From: V1-33 sp039795165
Lineage (GTDB): Bacteria; Verrucomicrobiota; Verrucomicrobiia; Verrucomicrobiales; V1-33
Length of the DNA: 64,000 nt
Assembly: GCA_039795165.1 (NCBI GenBank)
Contig: JBDKER010000024.1
Location: 1 to 64,000, forward strand
Direction: 5' to 3'
The notes under the pieces are model-generated. The model worked only from the letters and a program-made list of their open reading frames with translations. It had not been told where the DNA came from and made no database searches. The translations under genes were made by a program, and so were the position numbers. Shown in pieces: positions 9,252-18,423 of the stretch. Every line of letters begins with the position of its first letter. The first letter of the stretch is position 1.

Positions 9252-10850
9252 ATGAAGCCATCCGCACTTTCCGAAACCGACGCCACGGGCCGCTGGCCAT
9301 CGCAGGTCCGCTACATCCTCGGAAACGAGGGAGCGGAACGCTTCAGCTATTATGGCATGAAGGGCATCCTCGCGGCCTATCTCACGACGGTTCTGCTCAT
9401 GACCAAGGACCAGGCGTCCAGTGTCATTCATCTTTTCGGTTTCGTGAATTACTTCATGCCGGTGATCGGGGCGTGGATTTCCGACCGCTTCTGGGGACGC
9501 TACCGCACCATCCTGTGGATTTCCCTGTCGTACTGCCTCGGCCATGCCGTGCTGGCCTGCACGGACCTCACGGAATCGGTCGATGCACGCACCATGCTGC
9601 TCTATGCGGGTCTTGGGCTCATTGCGTTTGGATCGGGCGGCATCAAGCCCTGTGTTTCGGCCTTCATGGGCGACCAGTTTGGTCCCGGGCAGCGGTCTCT
9701 GCTCAACAAGGCGTATGCGGCCTTCTACTGGATGATCAATCTGGGGAGCACGCTGGCATTTCTGATCATTCCGTGGGTGCGGGACAAGCATGGCTACAGC
9801 TGGGCCTTTGGGATTCCCGGCATTGCCATGGGGATTGCGACGCTCATCTTCTGGCTGGGGACGCCGAAGTACCGTCATGTCGAGCCGACCGGGGATCCGG
9901 CGTGGCGCACCAAGCTGGCATGGCTGCTGTCGGTGCTTGCGGCGGTGACGCTGGTGGTGGTGGTGCATCTGAAAGCTCCGCAGGTGTACGATGTCGTACT
10001 GTGGGGTACGCTGGGAGCCTTTGCGGTGGCGGCTGCCCTCTGGACGCGCGGGATGGTGCAGAGGGTTGATGCCGCGCGGGAACCGCAGCAGCCGTCGGCC
10101 TTTTCGGTCTGGTGGTACGGGGTCATGAAGTGGCTGGGGGGTGGCTTCCGGAATTTCAGTGGTCCCATCCATGCGAAGTTCACGGCGCTCGGAGCTGACG
10201 AAGGCCTGGCCTATGGAAGAATTCTTTCCGTTTTTGCGATGGTGCCGATCTTCTGGGCGCTTTTCGACCAGACCTTTTCGACGTGGGTGCTGCAGGGTGG
10301 GCAGATGGTGAAGTACCGGCTGGGCAGCTATGAAATCGGGGCCGAGCAGATGCTTTCCGCCAATCCGATCATGGTGCTGATCATGGTGCCGTTCACGACC
10401 TTCGTGCTCTATCCGATGCTGGGGCGGCTGGCGACGCCCTTGCGCCGCATGGGAACCGGCATGGTGCTGGCCGCGCTGTCCTTTGTGTTTGTGGCGTGGC
10501 TCCAGAAGCGGATCGAAGGCGGCGAGCAGCTGAGCATTCTCTGGCAACTGCTGCCGTACCTTGTGATCACGATGGCAGAAGTGCTCATCAGCACGACCGG
10601 ACTGGAATTTGCGTTCACGCAGGCACCGGCGGCGATGAAGTCGACGATAACGGGTTACTGGCAGCTGACGGTGGCGGTGGGCAATCTGGTGGTGGTGTTC
10701 ATCACGGCGGCGCTTGGTGGCGGGCATGGCGATGAATCTGTCACCAGTGGTCGGTTCATGCTTTATGCGGCCATCACGGCGGTGGTGGCGGTCATCTTCA
10801 GTGTCATTGCTGCCTTCTACCGGTACCGCGAGCAAGCCGCGGAAGCCTGA
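9252..10850 (+). CDS. POT/PTR2-family proton-coupled oligopeptide transporter
   Basis: This 532-residue multi-pass membrane protein belongs to the proton-dependent oligopeptide transporter branch of the major facilitator superfamily. It shows the ERFSYYGMKGIL motif in the first helix (family consensus E.F.YYG), the loop GAWISDRFWGRYRTI, and GSGGIKPCVSAFMGDQF, the family's second conserved block. It should import di- or tripeptides with protons across the inner membrane. The start lies 19 bases after the helicase stop, so the two may be co-transcribed. The upstream extension of the frame overlaps the helicase and was discarded. Nucleotide or nitrate relatives exist, so the substrate is inferred. 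Confidence 0.88.
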   Translation: MKPSALSETDATGRWPSQVRYILGNEGAERFSYYGMKGILAAYLTTVLLMTKDQASSVIHLFGFVNYFMPVIGAWISDRFWGRYRTILWISLSYCLGHAVLACTDLTESVDARTMLLYAGLGLIAFGSGGIKPCVSAFMGDQFGPGQRSLLNKAYAAFYWMINLGSTLAFLIIPWVRDKHGYSWAFGIPGIAMGIATLIFWLGTPKYRHVEPTGDPAWRTKLAWLLSVLAAVTLVVVVHLKAPQVYDVVLWGTLGAFAVAAALWTRGMVQRVDAAREPQQPSAFSVWWYGVMKWLGGGFRNFSGPIHAKFTALGADEGLAYGRILSVFAMVPIFWALFDQTFSTWVLQGGQMVKYRLGSYEIGAEQMLSANPIMVLIMVPFTTFVLYPMLGRLATPLRRMGTGMVLAALSFVFVAWLQKRIEGGEQLSILWQLLPYLVITMAEVLISTTGLEFAFTQAPAAMKSTITGYWQLTVAVGNLVVVFITAALGGGHGDESVTSGRFMLYAAITAVVAVIFSVIAAFYRYREQAAEA

Positions 10851-10869
10851 GCGGATCCGCCGAAAGGCC

Positions 10870-13356
10870 TTACTCCGTGAGGAGCCATGCCATCAGGTTG
10901 CGCAGTTCTTCGGGGCTGAGGGCCTTGTCGAGTCCAGCCGGCATGAGGGATGTCTTGAGTGGCTCGGCTTTCGTGATCTCGCTTTTGGGAATCCGGACAA
11001 TGGTGCCGCCGGGGAGACCGAGCTGGAGTTCGTCGCTGGTTTCGCCGCTGCGGACACCGGTGGCGGACGAGCCATCCTTGCGGGTGATGGTGTAGGCGAC
11101 GGCGTCGGGATTGATGGTGGCGTGGGGATCGCTGATGTCGCGGAGGACACTGGCGTAGTCACGGTGCACGAGATTGGCGAGGTCGGGCCCGATGCGGGCT
11201 CCGTCGCCGCGCAGTTGATGGCAGAGGGCGCAGGTCGCCTTGCCATTGTAGAGAGCGCGTCCCGCCAGCCGGTCGGCTCCGGCGATTTCCGGGATTTCGG
11301 TTTTCTCCACATCCGGGGCTGCGGGTTTGGCGAAGGGGAGCAGGATGCGGCGGAGCGGGAGGGCGCGTGGCCGTGGATCGCGGTTCGTCGACCACGACAC
11401 CGCGAGCGAATCCAGCGGCGTTGGTACCGTGATGTGGATGGGGAGCCAGCGGTTCTGCTGCGGGCCCTGCACCGTCAGGCGCACCGTGGATCCGTCGCGC
11501 ACGAACGCTGCGCCTTCGGCTTCGATCTGCAGTGCCGCCGCGGCGGAGAACGACAGCACAACCGTTTCGGCTTCGGGCACATAATCGAGCCGGGAAATCG
11601 GCTGCGTTGCCGGGATGAGCATCTGCCAGAGGTCGAGTTGTCCGCGCAGTTCGAGCGAACCCGCTTTGCTGAGGTTCTGCCAGAGGCCGTCATGTGAGGC
11701 ACTTCCGCTGGTGAAGGTGCGGGACGCCGCGGTATCCGGGTGCGGCAGCCAGCCCTTCCATGCGCCTGCGGATCCCTGCCATGACGCTTCCATGCCCGTG
11801 AGGTCGTGCTGGAAATCGAGGACGTCGCGTCCGCTCTTCGTGGTGATGGCATAGGTCACGGCGTCTGTGCGTTCCGCGGATGAAATCACGACATTGCGCT
11901 GACCTTCGGCCGTGGCGACGCCGCTGACGACGGGGCGGCTGTGCCGCTGCTTCTGCTGCATCGCGACCACCGCGTAGCCTGGGCGGATGGTTTCGTGACG
12001 GTCGGCAGTGGAGACATAACGACCACCCGTGACGGACGTGTGGAGGGTAGCGTCCTGCCAGTCGGCGGGCTGCACCGGCCGGTCGAACGCGAGCGTGGTT
12101 TCTCCGGGGCCGGACGCCCATGCCATGACTGGCTGGGGAACGGCGCGGTCGCTGAGACTGATCTTGAAAATCCTGCCTTCGCCCTGCGGCCCATTGCCCC
12201 AGTCGGGTGGACCCGAGTGACAGCAGATCACCAGGTCGCCGGCGGGAGAAACCGCGCAGTCGACCACGAGCATGCCGAGCGACGCAAACTGATGGGTCTG
12301 GGCCACGTATCCGGCCGCGGTGCGGGCCAGTTTGGTGCGCCAGAGGCGGCCGCGGGCTTCGCCGGTGACGATGGCGTCGTCGGCCCAGAATTCCGGGCCG
12401 AAGCGACCGCGTCCGGTCATGGGTCCATTGAAGCGGAATCCGCAGGTGCTCTGGTGCTGCGGGGTGTAGTCGTAGACACTCGGTTCATCGATGACATCGG
12501 GGAGCCACTGCGGGTGGCGCGGCGGAAAGCCATAATGACGTCCGGGTTGGATGTGGAGAAATTCGTCGAAGGGATTGCCATTGGGCACCCATGTCGCGCC
12601 TTCCTGTTCTGTTCCGAAGAGGTCGCCGTGGCGATTGAACTGCAGCGACATGATGTAGCGGAGGCCCGAGTTGAGCTGTTCCACTTTGCCATCCGGCGAG
12701 ATGCGGAGGAGGCAGCCGCGCCGCCGGTCCGCGCGGTAATGAGCCACGGCCTTGTCATCGGTCCAGTAGGCATTCGACGGAGCCCCGTTGCCCATGGTGA
12801 CGTAGATGGACTGGTCGGGTCCGATGGCGAGGGCCATGGAACTGTCGACGCGGCGATGCTGGAGGTAAGGAGCCTTGACGAGTTCCGGGTCATCGAAGCC
12901 CTTGGCCACGGATACCCGGCGGTCCGGAATGCCATCGCCGTTCTCGTCGGTCCAGCGGACGACTTCATCCGTGAGAACCGCCCACGGCATGCCATCCCGC
13001 ACAGCCATGCCCAAGGGGTAGTCCGGTCCCGCCATTCCTTCGAAGGTGTCGACCCGTTCCTCGAGTCCATCGCCGTCGAGGTCGCGCAGCAGATGGAATC
13101 TTCCATCGTATCCACCGGCGTAAAGCCGCCCGTCCGCCGCGTATTCCACATTGTTGAGACTGGTCAGGCGGACCGGGAGTTCGCGCACCGTGAAGCCAGG
13201 CACCAGCATCTTCACGCCCGCCTCCGGAGGCACCGGAGGAAAGGGAGGTTCCGGCTGCCGGTCGGGCACCGATGGCTTGAACGGTTCCGCGGCCATGGCG
13301 GCAGGGCATGCGAGCAGCAGCAGGAGAGAAAAGCGGAATGGCAGCATGGAAGCCAT
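10870..13356 (-). CDS. Exported PVC-type heme-binding protein: dehydrogenase-like beta-propeller with C-terminal cytochrome c
   Basis: About 828 residues. The signal peptide (MLPFRFSLLLLLACPAAMAAE) places the start at 13356 or 13347; the longer open frame up to 13581 reaches into the TetR gene and is not used. The N-terminal 400 residues look like a glucose/sorbosone-dehydrogenase-type propeller with repeated NGDGIPDRRV-like loops. The C terminus has a class I cytochrome c site, CALCHQ near residue 709, in the context GRALYNGKATCALCHQLRGD. It is followed by the NPDAVAYTITRKDG and SPEELRNLMAWL segments of the planctomycete/Verrucomicrobia heme-binding domain. Likely a periplasmic electron-transfer or sugar-oxidising protein; substrate unknown. 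Confidence 0.85.
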   Translation of the reverse strand: MASMLPFRFSLLLLLACPAAMAAEPFKPSVPDRQPEPPFPPVPPEAGVKMLVPGFTVRELPVRLTSLNNVEYAADGRLYAGGYDGRFHLLRDLDGDGLEERVDTFEGMAGPDYPLGMAVRDGMPWAVLTDEVVRWTDENGDGIPDRRVSVAKGFDDPELVKAPYLQHRRVDSSMALAIGPDQSIYVTMGNGAPSNAYWTDDKAVAHYRADRRRGCLLRISPDGKVEQLNSGLRYIMSLQFNRHGDLFGTEQEGATWVPNGNPFDEFLHIQPGRHYGFPPRHPQWLPDVIDEPSVYDYTPQHQSTCGFRFNGPMTGRGRFGPEFWADDAIVTGEARGRLWRTKLARTAAGYVAQTHQFASLGMLVVDCAVSPAGDLVICCHSGPPDWGNGPQGEGRIFKISLSDRAVPQPVMAWASGPGETTLAFDRPVQPADWQDATLHTSVTGGRYVSTADRHETIRPGYAVVAMQQKQRHSRPVVSGVATAEGQRNVVISSAERTDAVTYAITTKSGRDVLDFQHDLTGMEASWQGSAGAWKGWLPHPDTAASRTFTSGSASHDGLWQNLSKAGSLELRGQLDLWQMLIPATQPISRLDYVPEAETVVLSFSAAAALQIEAEGAAFVRDGSTVRLTVQGPQQNRWLPIHITVPTPLDSLAVSWSTNRDPRPRALPLRRILLPFAKPAAPDVEKTEIPEIAGADRLAGRALYNGKATCALCHQLRGDGARIGPDLANLVHRDYASVLRDISDPHATINPDAVAYTITRKDGSSATGVRSGETSDELQLGLPGGTIVRIPKSEITKAEPLKTSLMPAGLDKALSPEELRNLMAWLLTE

Positions 13357-13469
13357 CCATTCCGCCGCAGGCACAGGCGGCAACCGCTTCCCGCATCCGC
13401 AAAGCCGAGGCCCCGAGGCGCGGACGATCATGAGATTGTGCGATTGACCGCGACTCCGGGCGCGCGGAG

Positions 13470-13497
13470 CAAACACACGTTTATAAACAGTCGTTTG
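13470..13497. promoter_or_regulatory. 28-bp imperfect palindrome, candidate operator for the TetR-family regulator
   Basis: The half-sites CAAACACACGTTTA and TAAACAGTCGTTTG match at 10 of 14 positions when one is reverse-complemented, and the centre GTTTATAAAC is a perfect 10-bp palindrome. The element ends five bases before the regulator ATG, in the 146-base divergent gap with the heme-binding protein gene. Size and place fit a TetR-family operator for autoregulation and control of the efflux genes. The dyad is seen; binding is inferred. Confidence 0.5.
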
Positions 13498-13502
13498 AAA
13501 TA

Positions 13503-14192
13503 ATGCCCCGGTCTTCGCGAGCTGCTGTGCTGATGAAGGAGGGGGTTCCGCGGGAGCGGGATCCTGAGGCGAGGCGTGCACGCCTGCTGCGGGCGGCGGC
13601 GGCGGTTTTTGCGGCGAATGGCTATGCGGCGGGGAGTGTCCGGGAGATCTGCGAGCGGGCGAGGGTGAATGTGGCGTCGGTGAATTACTATTTCGGGAGC
13701 AAGGAGGGACTGTACCGGGAGGTGCTGCTGGAATCGCACCGTCAGGTGCTGGCGGAGGAACCGCCGCCCGAGCCGGCGGACGATGCGGAGGAAGCGCTGC
13801 GCGACTGGGTGCGGTTTTGCCTGCGGTTTGTGCTGCTGCGGCGGGCGGCTGATCCCGTGCTGGGGCGTCTCATGGCGCATGAGATGCGGCAGCCGACTCC
13901 GGTGCTTTCCGAGCTGGTGCGGCTGATCATCCGTCCGGTTTTCGGGCGGCTGCGGGAGATTGTGGAACGGCTGGCGGGACGGGGAATGGATTCGCTGCGT
14001 TGCGAGATGGCGGCGCATCAGATTGTGGCGATGTGCGTGCATTTCGATCACAGCCGGGCGGTGATTGGGCGGCTGGGATTCACGGTGCCGTCGACGGAGG
14101 CGGGCATTGCGGAACTGGCGGACAGCGTGGTGGCGATGGCGCTGCAGGGTCTGCGTGGTGGAGCGGGGCGGCGGCTGGAGATTTCCAAATGA
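13503..14192 (+). CDS. TetR/AcrR-family transcriptional regulator (CecR/DUF1956-like), probable repressor of the efflux operon
   Basis: This 229-residue regulator has an N-terminal helix-turn-helix: ARLLRAAAAVFAANGYAAGS, then VREICERARVNVASVNYYFG, then SKEGLYREVL, the canonical TetR recognition region. The C-terminal ligand domain, with LRDWVRFCLRFVLLRR and MAHEMRQPTPVL, resembles the DUF1956 (CecR/YbiH) type. Its stop overlaps the start of the adaptor gene in an ATGA junction, so it is the first gene of the efflux operon. The 28-bp dyad just upstream suggests autorepression. An in-frame ATG at 13533 would remove ten residues and is an alternative start. The inducer is unknown. Confidence 0.87.
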   Translation: MPRSSRAAVLMKEGVPRERDPEARRARLLRAAAAVFAANGYAAGSVREICERARVNVASVNYYFGSKEGLYREVLLESHRQVLAEEPPPEPADDAEEALRDWVRFCLRFVLLRRAADPVLGRLMAHEMRQPTPVLSELVRLIIRPVFGRLREIVERLAGRGMDSLRCEMAAHQIVAMCVHFDHSRAVIGRLGFTVPSTEAGIAELADSVVAMALQGLRGGAGRRLEISK

Positions 14193-15304
14193 GAATCACG
14201 ATGAAGAAGATGCGTTTCATGATGCTGCTGCCGGTGCTGGCGGCTGGGTTGCATGGCTGCCGCAGGGCGGAAACGCCGGTGGCTGGTCCGCCGGCGGCTG
14301 CTGCCGCGGTGCGGGAGACCGTGCGTGGTGAACTGGCGGCCGTGGCCGAGCGATCGTTTCCGCGGTACCTGCGGGCGACCGGGCAGTTGCGGGCGGCGAC
14401 GGATGCGGTGGTGGCGGCGGATGCCATGGGCCGGGTGGTGACGGTGGCCGTGGAACGGGGATCGGTCGTGCAGGCCGGTGACGTGCTTGCTGAACTGGAC
14501 GCGCGGCAGGCGAAGCTGGCGCTGGAAGAAGCGGCGGCGTCGCTGGCCCTCGCGGAATCGAAGCTCGGTCTTGCCCGCAACGAGCAGGAACGGAATCGCC
14601 CCCTCGCCGAGAAGCGGGCCGTGGCCGAATCCGACTATCAGAAGCTGGTGACGCAGGTGGCCGCCGGGGTCGCCGAGGTGGCTGCGGCGAAGTCGCGCCG
14701 CGATCAGGCGCAGAAAGCGCTCGACGATTGCCGGATCCGCACGGTTTCGGCGGGCGTGGTGGCCGAGCGGATGGTTGAGCCCGGGGAATATGTGCGCACC
14801 GATTCGCCGGTGGCACGGGTGGTTGATCTGACGAAGCTGCGGCTGGTTCTCAGTGTTCCGGAGACGGAGGTGGGCCTGCTGGCGCTTGATCAGGTGGTGA
14901 CGTTTCAGACGCCGGCGGTGGCGGGGCGGACCTTCCGGGGATCGCTGCGGTTTCTGGGGGCTGCGCTGCGGGAAGCGAGCCGCGATCTGGTGGTCGAGGC
15001 CGAGGTGGAGAATGCCGAGGGCGTGCTGCGGCCGGGATTCTTCTGCGATGCCGGCATCCTGCTGAAGGAGGAGAAAGCGGTGGCAGTGCCCGATGATGCC
15101 CTGCGCAGCGAGGGATCGCGCCGCGTGGTGTTCGTGGTCGGATCCGATGCGCGGCTCGAGGAACGGCTCGTCGAGACCGGTGAGACGGCGGAGGGTTTCA
15201 CGGAAATCCGGCGCGGCATCGCGGTGGGCGACCGCGTGCTGCGGAAGCCTGGTGCGTCGGCGGTCGATGGCGCGCCCTTTGCCACGGATGCCCCGAAACC
15301 CTGA
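14189..15304 (+). CDS. RND efflux periplasmic adaptor (membrane fusion) lipoprotein
   Basis: 371 residues, with a lipoprotein signal ending in the lipobox LHGC (MRITMKKMRFMMLLPVLAAG, then LHGC). The split biotinyl-lipoyl domain (ADAMGRVVTVAVERGSVVQA and IRTVSAGVVAERMVEPGEYV) surrounds a helical hairpin rich in Ala, Glu and Lys (about 100-165). A beta-barrel domain follows (LRLVLSVPETEVG), then a membrane-proximal segment (ILLKEEKAVAVPDDALRSEG). It bridges the inner-membrane pump and the outer-membrane channel. The ATGA overlap with the regulator stop and the 12-base gap to the pump gene indicate one operon. Confidence 0.92.
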   Translation: MRITMKKMRFMMLLPVLAAGLHGCRRAETPVAGPPAAAAAVRETVRGELAAVAERSFPRYLRATGQLRAATDAVVAADAMGRVVTVAVERGSVVQAGDVLAELDARQAKLALEEAAASLALAESKLGLARNEQERNRPLAEKRAVAESDYQKLVTQVAAGVAEVAAAKSRRDQAQKALDDCRIRTVSAGVVAERMVEPGEYVRTDSPVARVVDLTKLRLVLSVPETEVGLLALDQVVTFQTPAVAGRTFRGSLRFLGAALREASRDLVVEAEVENAEGVLRPGFFCDAGILLKEEKAVAVPDDALRSEGSRRVVFVVGSDARLEERLVETGETAEGFTEIRRGIAVGDRVLRKPGASAVDGAPFATDAPKP

Positions 15305-15316
15305 GCGCCTGACATC

Positions 15317-18300
15317 ATGCAGTGGCTAGCCGCAATTTCCGTCCGGCGTCCGGTCTTCGCCAGCGTCATCATTCTCGTGTTCGTGGTGGTGGGTGTGCTT
15401 GGCTACAGCCGACTGCCGGTCGACCGTTTTCCGAAGATTGAATTTCCGACGGTTGCCGTGGTCACCCGTCAGGATGGGGCGACCCCGCGGGAGGTGGAAT
15501 CCGAGATTACCGACCGCATCGAGGAAGCGGTCAATACAGTGGCCGGGATTGACGAGCTGCGGTCGATTTCCAGCGAGGGCATTTCGCAGGTGCTGGTTTC
15601 GTTTGTGCTCGAGAAGGACATCGACGTGGCGGCGCAGGAAGTGAGGGACCGGATTGCAAGGATCATTCCCGAGCTGCCCGAGGGTACGGACACACCGATC
15701 ATTGAGAAGCTCGATCCCGATGCGGCTCCGGTCATGAATCTGGCCCTCGTGGCCGAGAAGCCCGTGCGCGAGATCACGGAATATGCGGACAAGGTCCTGC
15801 GGCGTCAGCTTGAGAGTGTGCCGGGAGTTGGTCAGATCACGCTGCTGGGCGGGCGGCTGCGGCAGATCAATGTCTGGCTGGATCCCGTGCGGCTGCGGTC
15901 GTTCGGGCTGACGGCGGTGGACATTCAGCGATCCCTGCGGGCGCAGAACGTGCAGATTCCCGCGGGCACCGTGAAGAATGCGGCGAGCGAGGCCGGTTTC
16001 CGGGTGGTGGGCAAGGCGCGGAGTCTCCGTGAACTGGAGGAACTGGTGGTGCGGGAATCCGGGGGTGGACTGGTGCGGCTGCGGGATGTGGCGCGCGTCG
16101 AGGATGGATCCGAGGAAGCGAAGACGGCGGCGCGCAACAACGGGGTTCCGTCCGTGGTGCTTTCGATCCGCAAGCAGAGCGGCACGAACACGGTTTCCGT
16201 GGTCGACGCGGTCATGGAGAAGCTCGGGGAAATCCGCCCGCTGCTGCCGTCCGGCTTCACTGTCGAAGTGGTGCGCGACACATCGAAGGTGATCCGGACG
16301 AGTGTGCATGCGGTCAAGGAACACCTTGTGCTGGGCGCGCTCTTTGCGGCCATCGTGGTCCTTGTGTTCCTTGGGAATGCGCGGGCGACGCTCATTTCCG
16401 CCCTGGCGATTCCCACCTCGATCATTGCAGCCTTCGGAGTCATGTGGGCCCAGGATGTGACGCTCAATGTGATCAGTCTGGTGGCCCTCGCGCTCGCCGT
16501 CGGCATTGTCATCGACGATGCCATCATTGTGGTCGAGAACATCTTCCGTCACATGGAAGAAAAGGGGGAAGATGCTGTCACGGCGTCCGTGGAAGGCCCG
16601 CGGGAGATTGGCCTCGCGGTGATGGCGACGACCCTGTCGCTGCTGGCCGTCTTTGTGCCGGTGGCGTTTCTGAGCGGCATTGTCGGGAGATTCCTGAAGA
16701 GCTTTGGTCTGACCATGGCCTTTGCGATCGCTGTGTCGCTGCTGGTGAGTTTCACGCTCACGCCGGCGCTGTCGGCCCGCTTGTTCCGGGGTGGTCATGC
16801 CACGGGATTCGACCGGAAGCTCGAGCATCTGGTGAACATCTTCTACCGACCGGTCGAGGCCATCTACATGGTGCTGCTGCGTTTTGCGATGCGGCACCGC
16901 TGGCTGGTGGTGCTGGCGTGCGTGGGCATTCTGGCGGCAGTACCGACGCTCATGAAGATCGTGCAGAAGAGTTTTCTGCCGCCCGTGGAAGAGGCGGAAT
17001 TCGTGGTCAATCTGCGGACACCCGAGGGCACCAGTCTGGCGGCCACGGACCTCGCGGCGGAACGTTTCGCCCGCGATCTCCGGAACCTCGCAGGGGTCGA
17101 GGGAACCCTCGTCACGATCGGTGACAATGATCAGCGGACCGCAAATCTCGCGGGTATCTTTGTGCGGTTGAGCGATCCCGCCGGGCGTGCCGACCAGCAG
17201 ACCATCATGGACGAAGTGCGGCAGAAGATTGTGCCGCGCTATCCGGAGAACTGGCGGATCAGTGTGCTTTCCGTGCCGCCCTTCAATACCGGGCAGTCGA
17301 GTGCCAACGTGCAGTACTTCATTGCCGGGCCCGATCTGGACGTGCTGACGCGGGCGACGCAGTCGGTTCTCAAGGATGCGGCGGTTATTCCCGGGATCCG
17401 GGATCTTGATTCGAGCCTGATTCCTGGAAAGCCGGAGATCATGGGAACGGTGGACCGCAACAAGGCGGGAGAGATGGGCGCGAGCATTGCCGACATCTCG
17501 GGGACGCTGCGTCTCCTCGTGGGTGGTGTTGATGTGTCCACGTACGACGAAGGCGGAGAGCAGTACGACATTCACCTGCAGGCAGCCGAACCGTACCGGA
17601 ACCGGCGTGAGATTCTCAATCTGCTGGCAGTGCCGTCGCTCAAGGCCGGACCCGTGCCCGTGGCCAATCTCATCGCCCTCGCCGACACCGACAGTCCATC
17701 CGAGATCAACCGGCTCAACCGGCGGCGTCAGGTCACGATCACGGCGAACAATGCGCCCGGGGTCGGGGAGACGGAGATTCTCGAGGGCATCGAGGCAGCC
17801 GTGCGCAGGCTGGGACTGCCGGCTGATTATGCCAGCGGCACGGCAGGACGATCCAAGGAAATGAAGAAGGCCGGCAAGGCCTTCATGGTCGCGTTTCTGA
17901 TGGCCTTCATCTTCATGTATCTCATTCTGGCGGCGCAGTTCGAGAGCTGGCTGCATCCGCTCACGATTCTGCTGGCGCTTCCGCTCACGCTGCCGTTTGC
18001 GATTCTCTCTCTGATTCTGTTCGATCAATCCGTGAACATCTTTTCGATGCTGGGGATTCTCGTGCTCTTCGGAATGGTGAAGAAGAACGGAATTCTCCAG
18101 ATCGACCACACGAATCAGCTGCGGGAGGGCGGCATGGAGCGCGGGGAAGCAATTCTCCGGGCGAACCGGGAACGGCTGCGGCCGATTCTCATGACGACGC
18201 TGGCCTTTGTGGCCGGGATGATTCCCATGATGCTCGCGAAGGGTGTGGGGGCCGCCTACAACAATGCGACCGCCGGTGTCATTCTGGGTGGTCAGGCGCT

Positions 18301-18403
18301 TTCGCTGCTGCTCACGCTGCTGGCGACGCCCGTGATCTATTCCCTGTTTGATGATGTCATCCAGTTCCGCCGCCGCCGCGGCAAGGATGCGCCCCCGGTC
18401 TGA
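15317..18403 (+). CDS. RND-family (HAE1/AcrB-like) inner-membrane efflux pump
   Basis: 1028 residues, the normal length for AcrB/MexB-type pumps. It starts with the typical ISVRRPVFASVIIL first transmembrane segment and LPVDRFPKIEFP. The fourth transmembrane helix carries the proton-relay pair of aspartates in GIVIDDAIIVVEN, and the eleventh region has GMVKKNGILQIDHTNQLREG. The porter and docking domains lie between. The protein uses the proton gradient to expel lipophilic compounds through the adaptor and outer-membrane channel encoded on either side. Substrates cannot be predicted. The long reading frame on the opposite strand here is an artefact of codon bias. Confidence 0.94.
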   Translation: MQWLAAISVRRPVFASVIILVFVVVGVLGYSRLPVDRFPKIEFPTVAVVTRQDGATPREVESEITDRIEEAVNTVAGIDELRSISSEGISQVLVSFVLEKDIDVAAQEVRDRIARIIPELPEGTDTPIIEKLDPDAAPVMNLALVAEKPVREITEYADKVLRRQLESVPGVGQITLLGGRLRQINVWLDPVRLRSFGLTAVDIQRSLRAQNVQIPAGTVKNAASEAGFRVVGKARSLRELEELVVRESGGGLVRLRDVARVEDGSEEAKTAARNNGVPSVVLSIRKQSGTNTVSVVDAVMEKLGEIRPLLPSGFTVEVVRDTSKVIRTSVHAVKEHLVLGALFAAIVVLVFLGNARATLISALAIPTSIIAAFGVMWAQDVTLNVISLVALALAVGIVIDDAIIVVENIFRHMEEKGEDAVTASVEGPREIGLAVMATTLSLLAVFVPVAFLSGIVGRFLKSFGLTMAFAIAVSLLVSFTLTPALSARLFRGGHATGFDRKLEHLVNIFYRPVEAIYMVLLRFAMRHRWLVVLACVGILAAVPTLMKIVQKSFLPPVEEAEFVVNLRTPEGTSLAATDLAAERFARDLRNLAGVEGTLVTIGDNDQRTANLAGIFVRLSDPAGRADQQTIMDEVRQKIVPRYPENWRISVLSVPPFNTGQSSANVQYFIAGPDLDVLTRATQSVLKDAAVIPGIRDLDSSLIPGKPEIMGTVDRNKAGEMGASIADISGTLRLLVGGVDVSTYDEGGEQYDIHLQAAEPYRNRREILNLLAVPSLKAGPVPVANLIALADTDSPSEINRLNRRRQVTITANNAPGVGETEILEGIEAAVRRLGLPADYASGTAGRSKEMKKAGKAFMVAFLMAFIFMYLILAAQFESWLHPLTILLALPLTLPFAILSLILFDQSVNIFSMLGILVLFGMVKKNGILQIDHTNQLREGGMERGEAILRANRERLRPILMTTLAFVAGMIPMMLAKGVGAAYNNATAGVILGGQALSLLLTLLATPVIYSLFDDVIQFRRRRGKDAPPV

Positions 18404-18423
18404 GCCTTCACAGATTTTCTGCC

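Noticed and set aside
10852..10861. Palindrome GCGGATCCGC between the convergent transporter and heme-binding genes as a terminator
   Set aside because: There is no loop and no T-run; a 10-base palindrome in GC-rich DNA is expected by chance.
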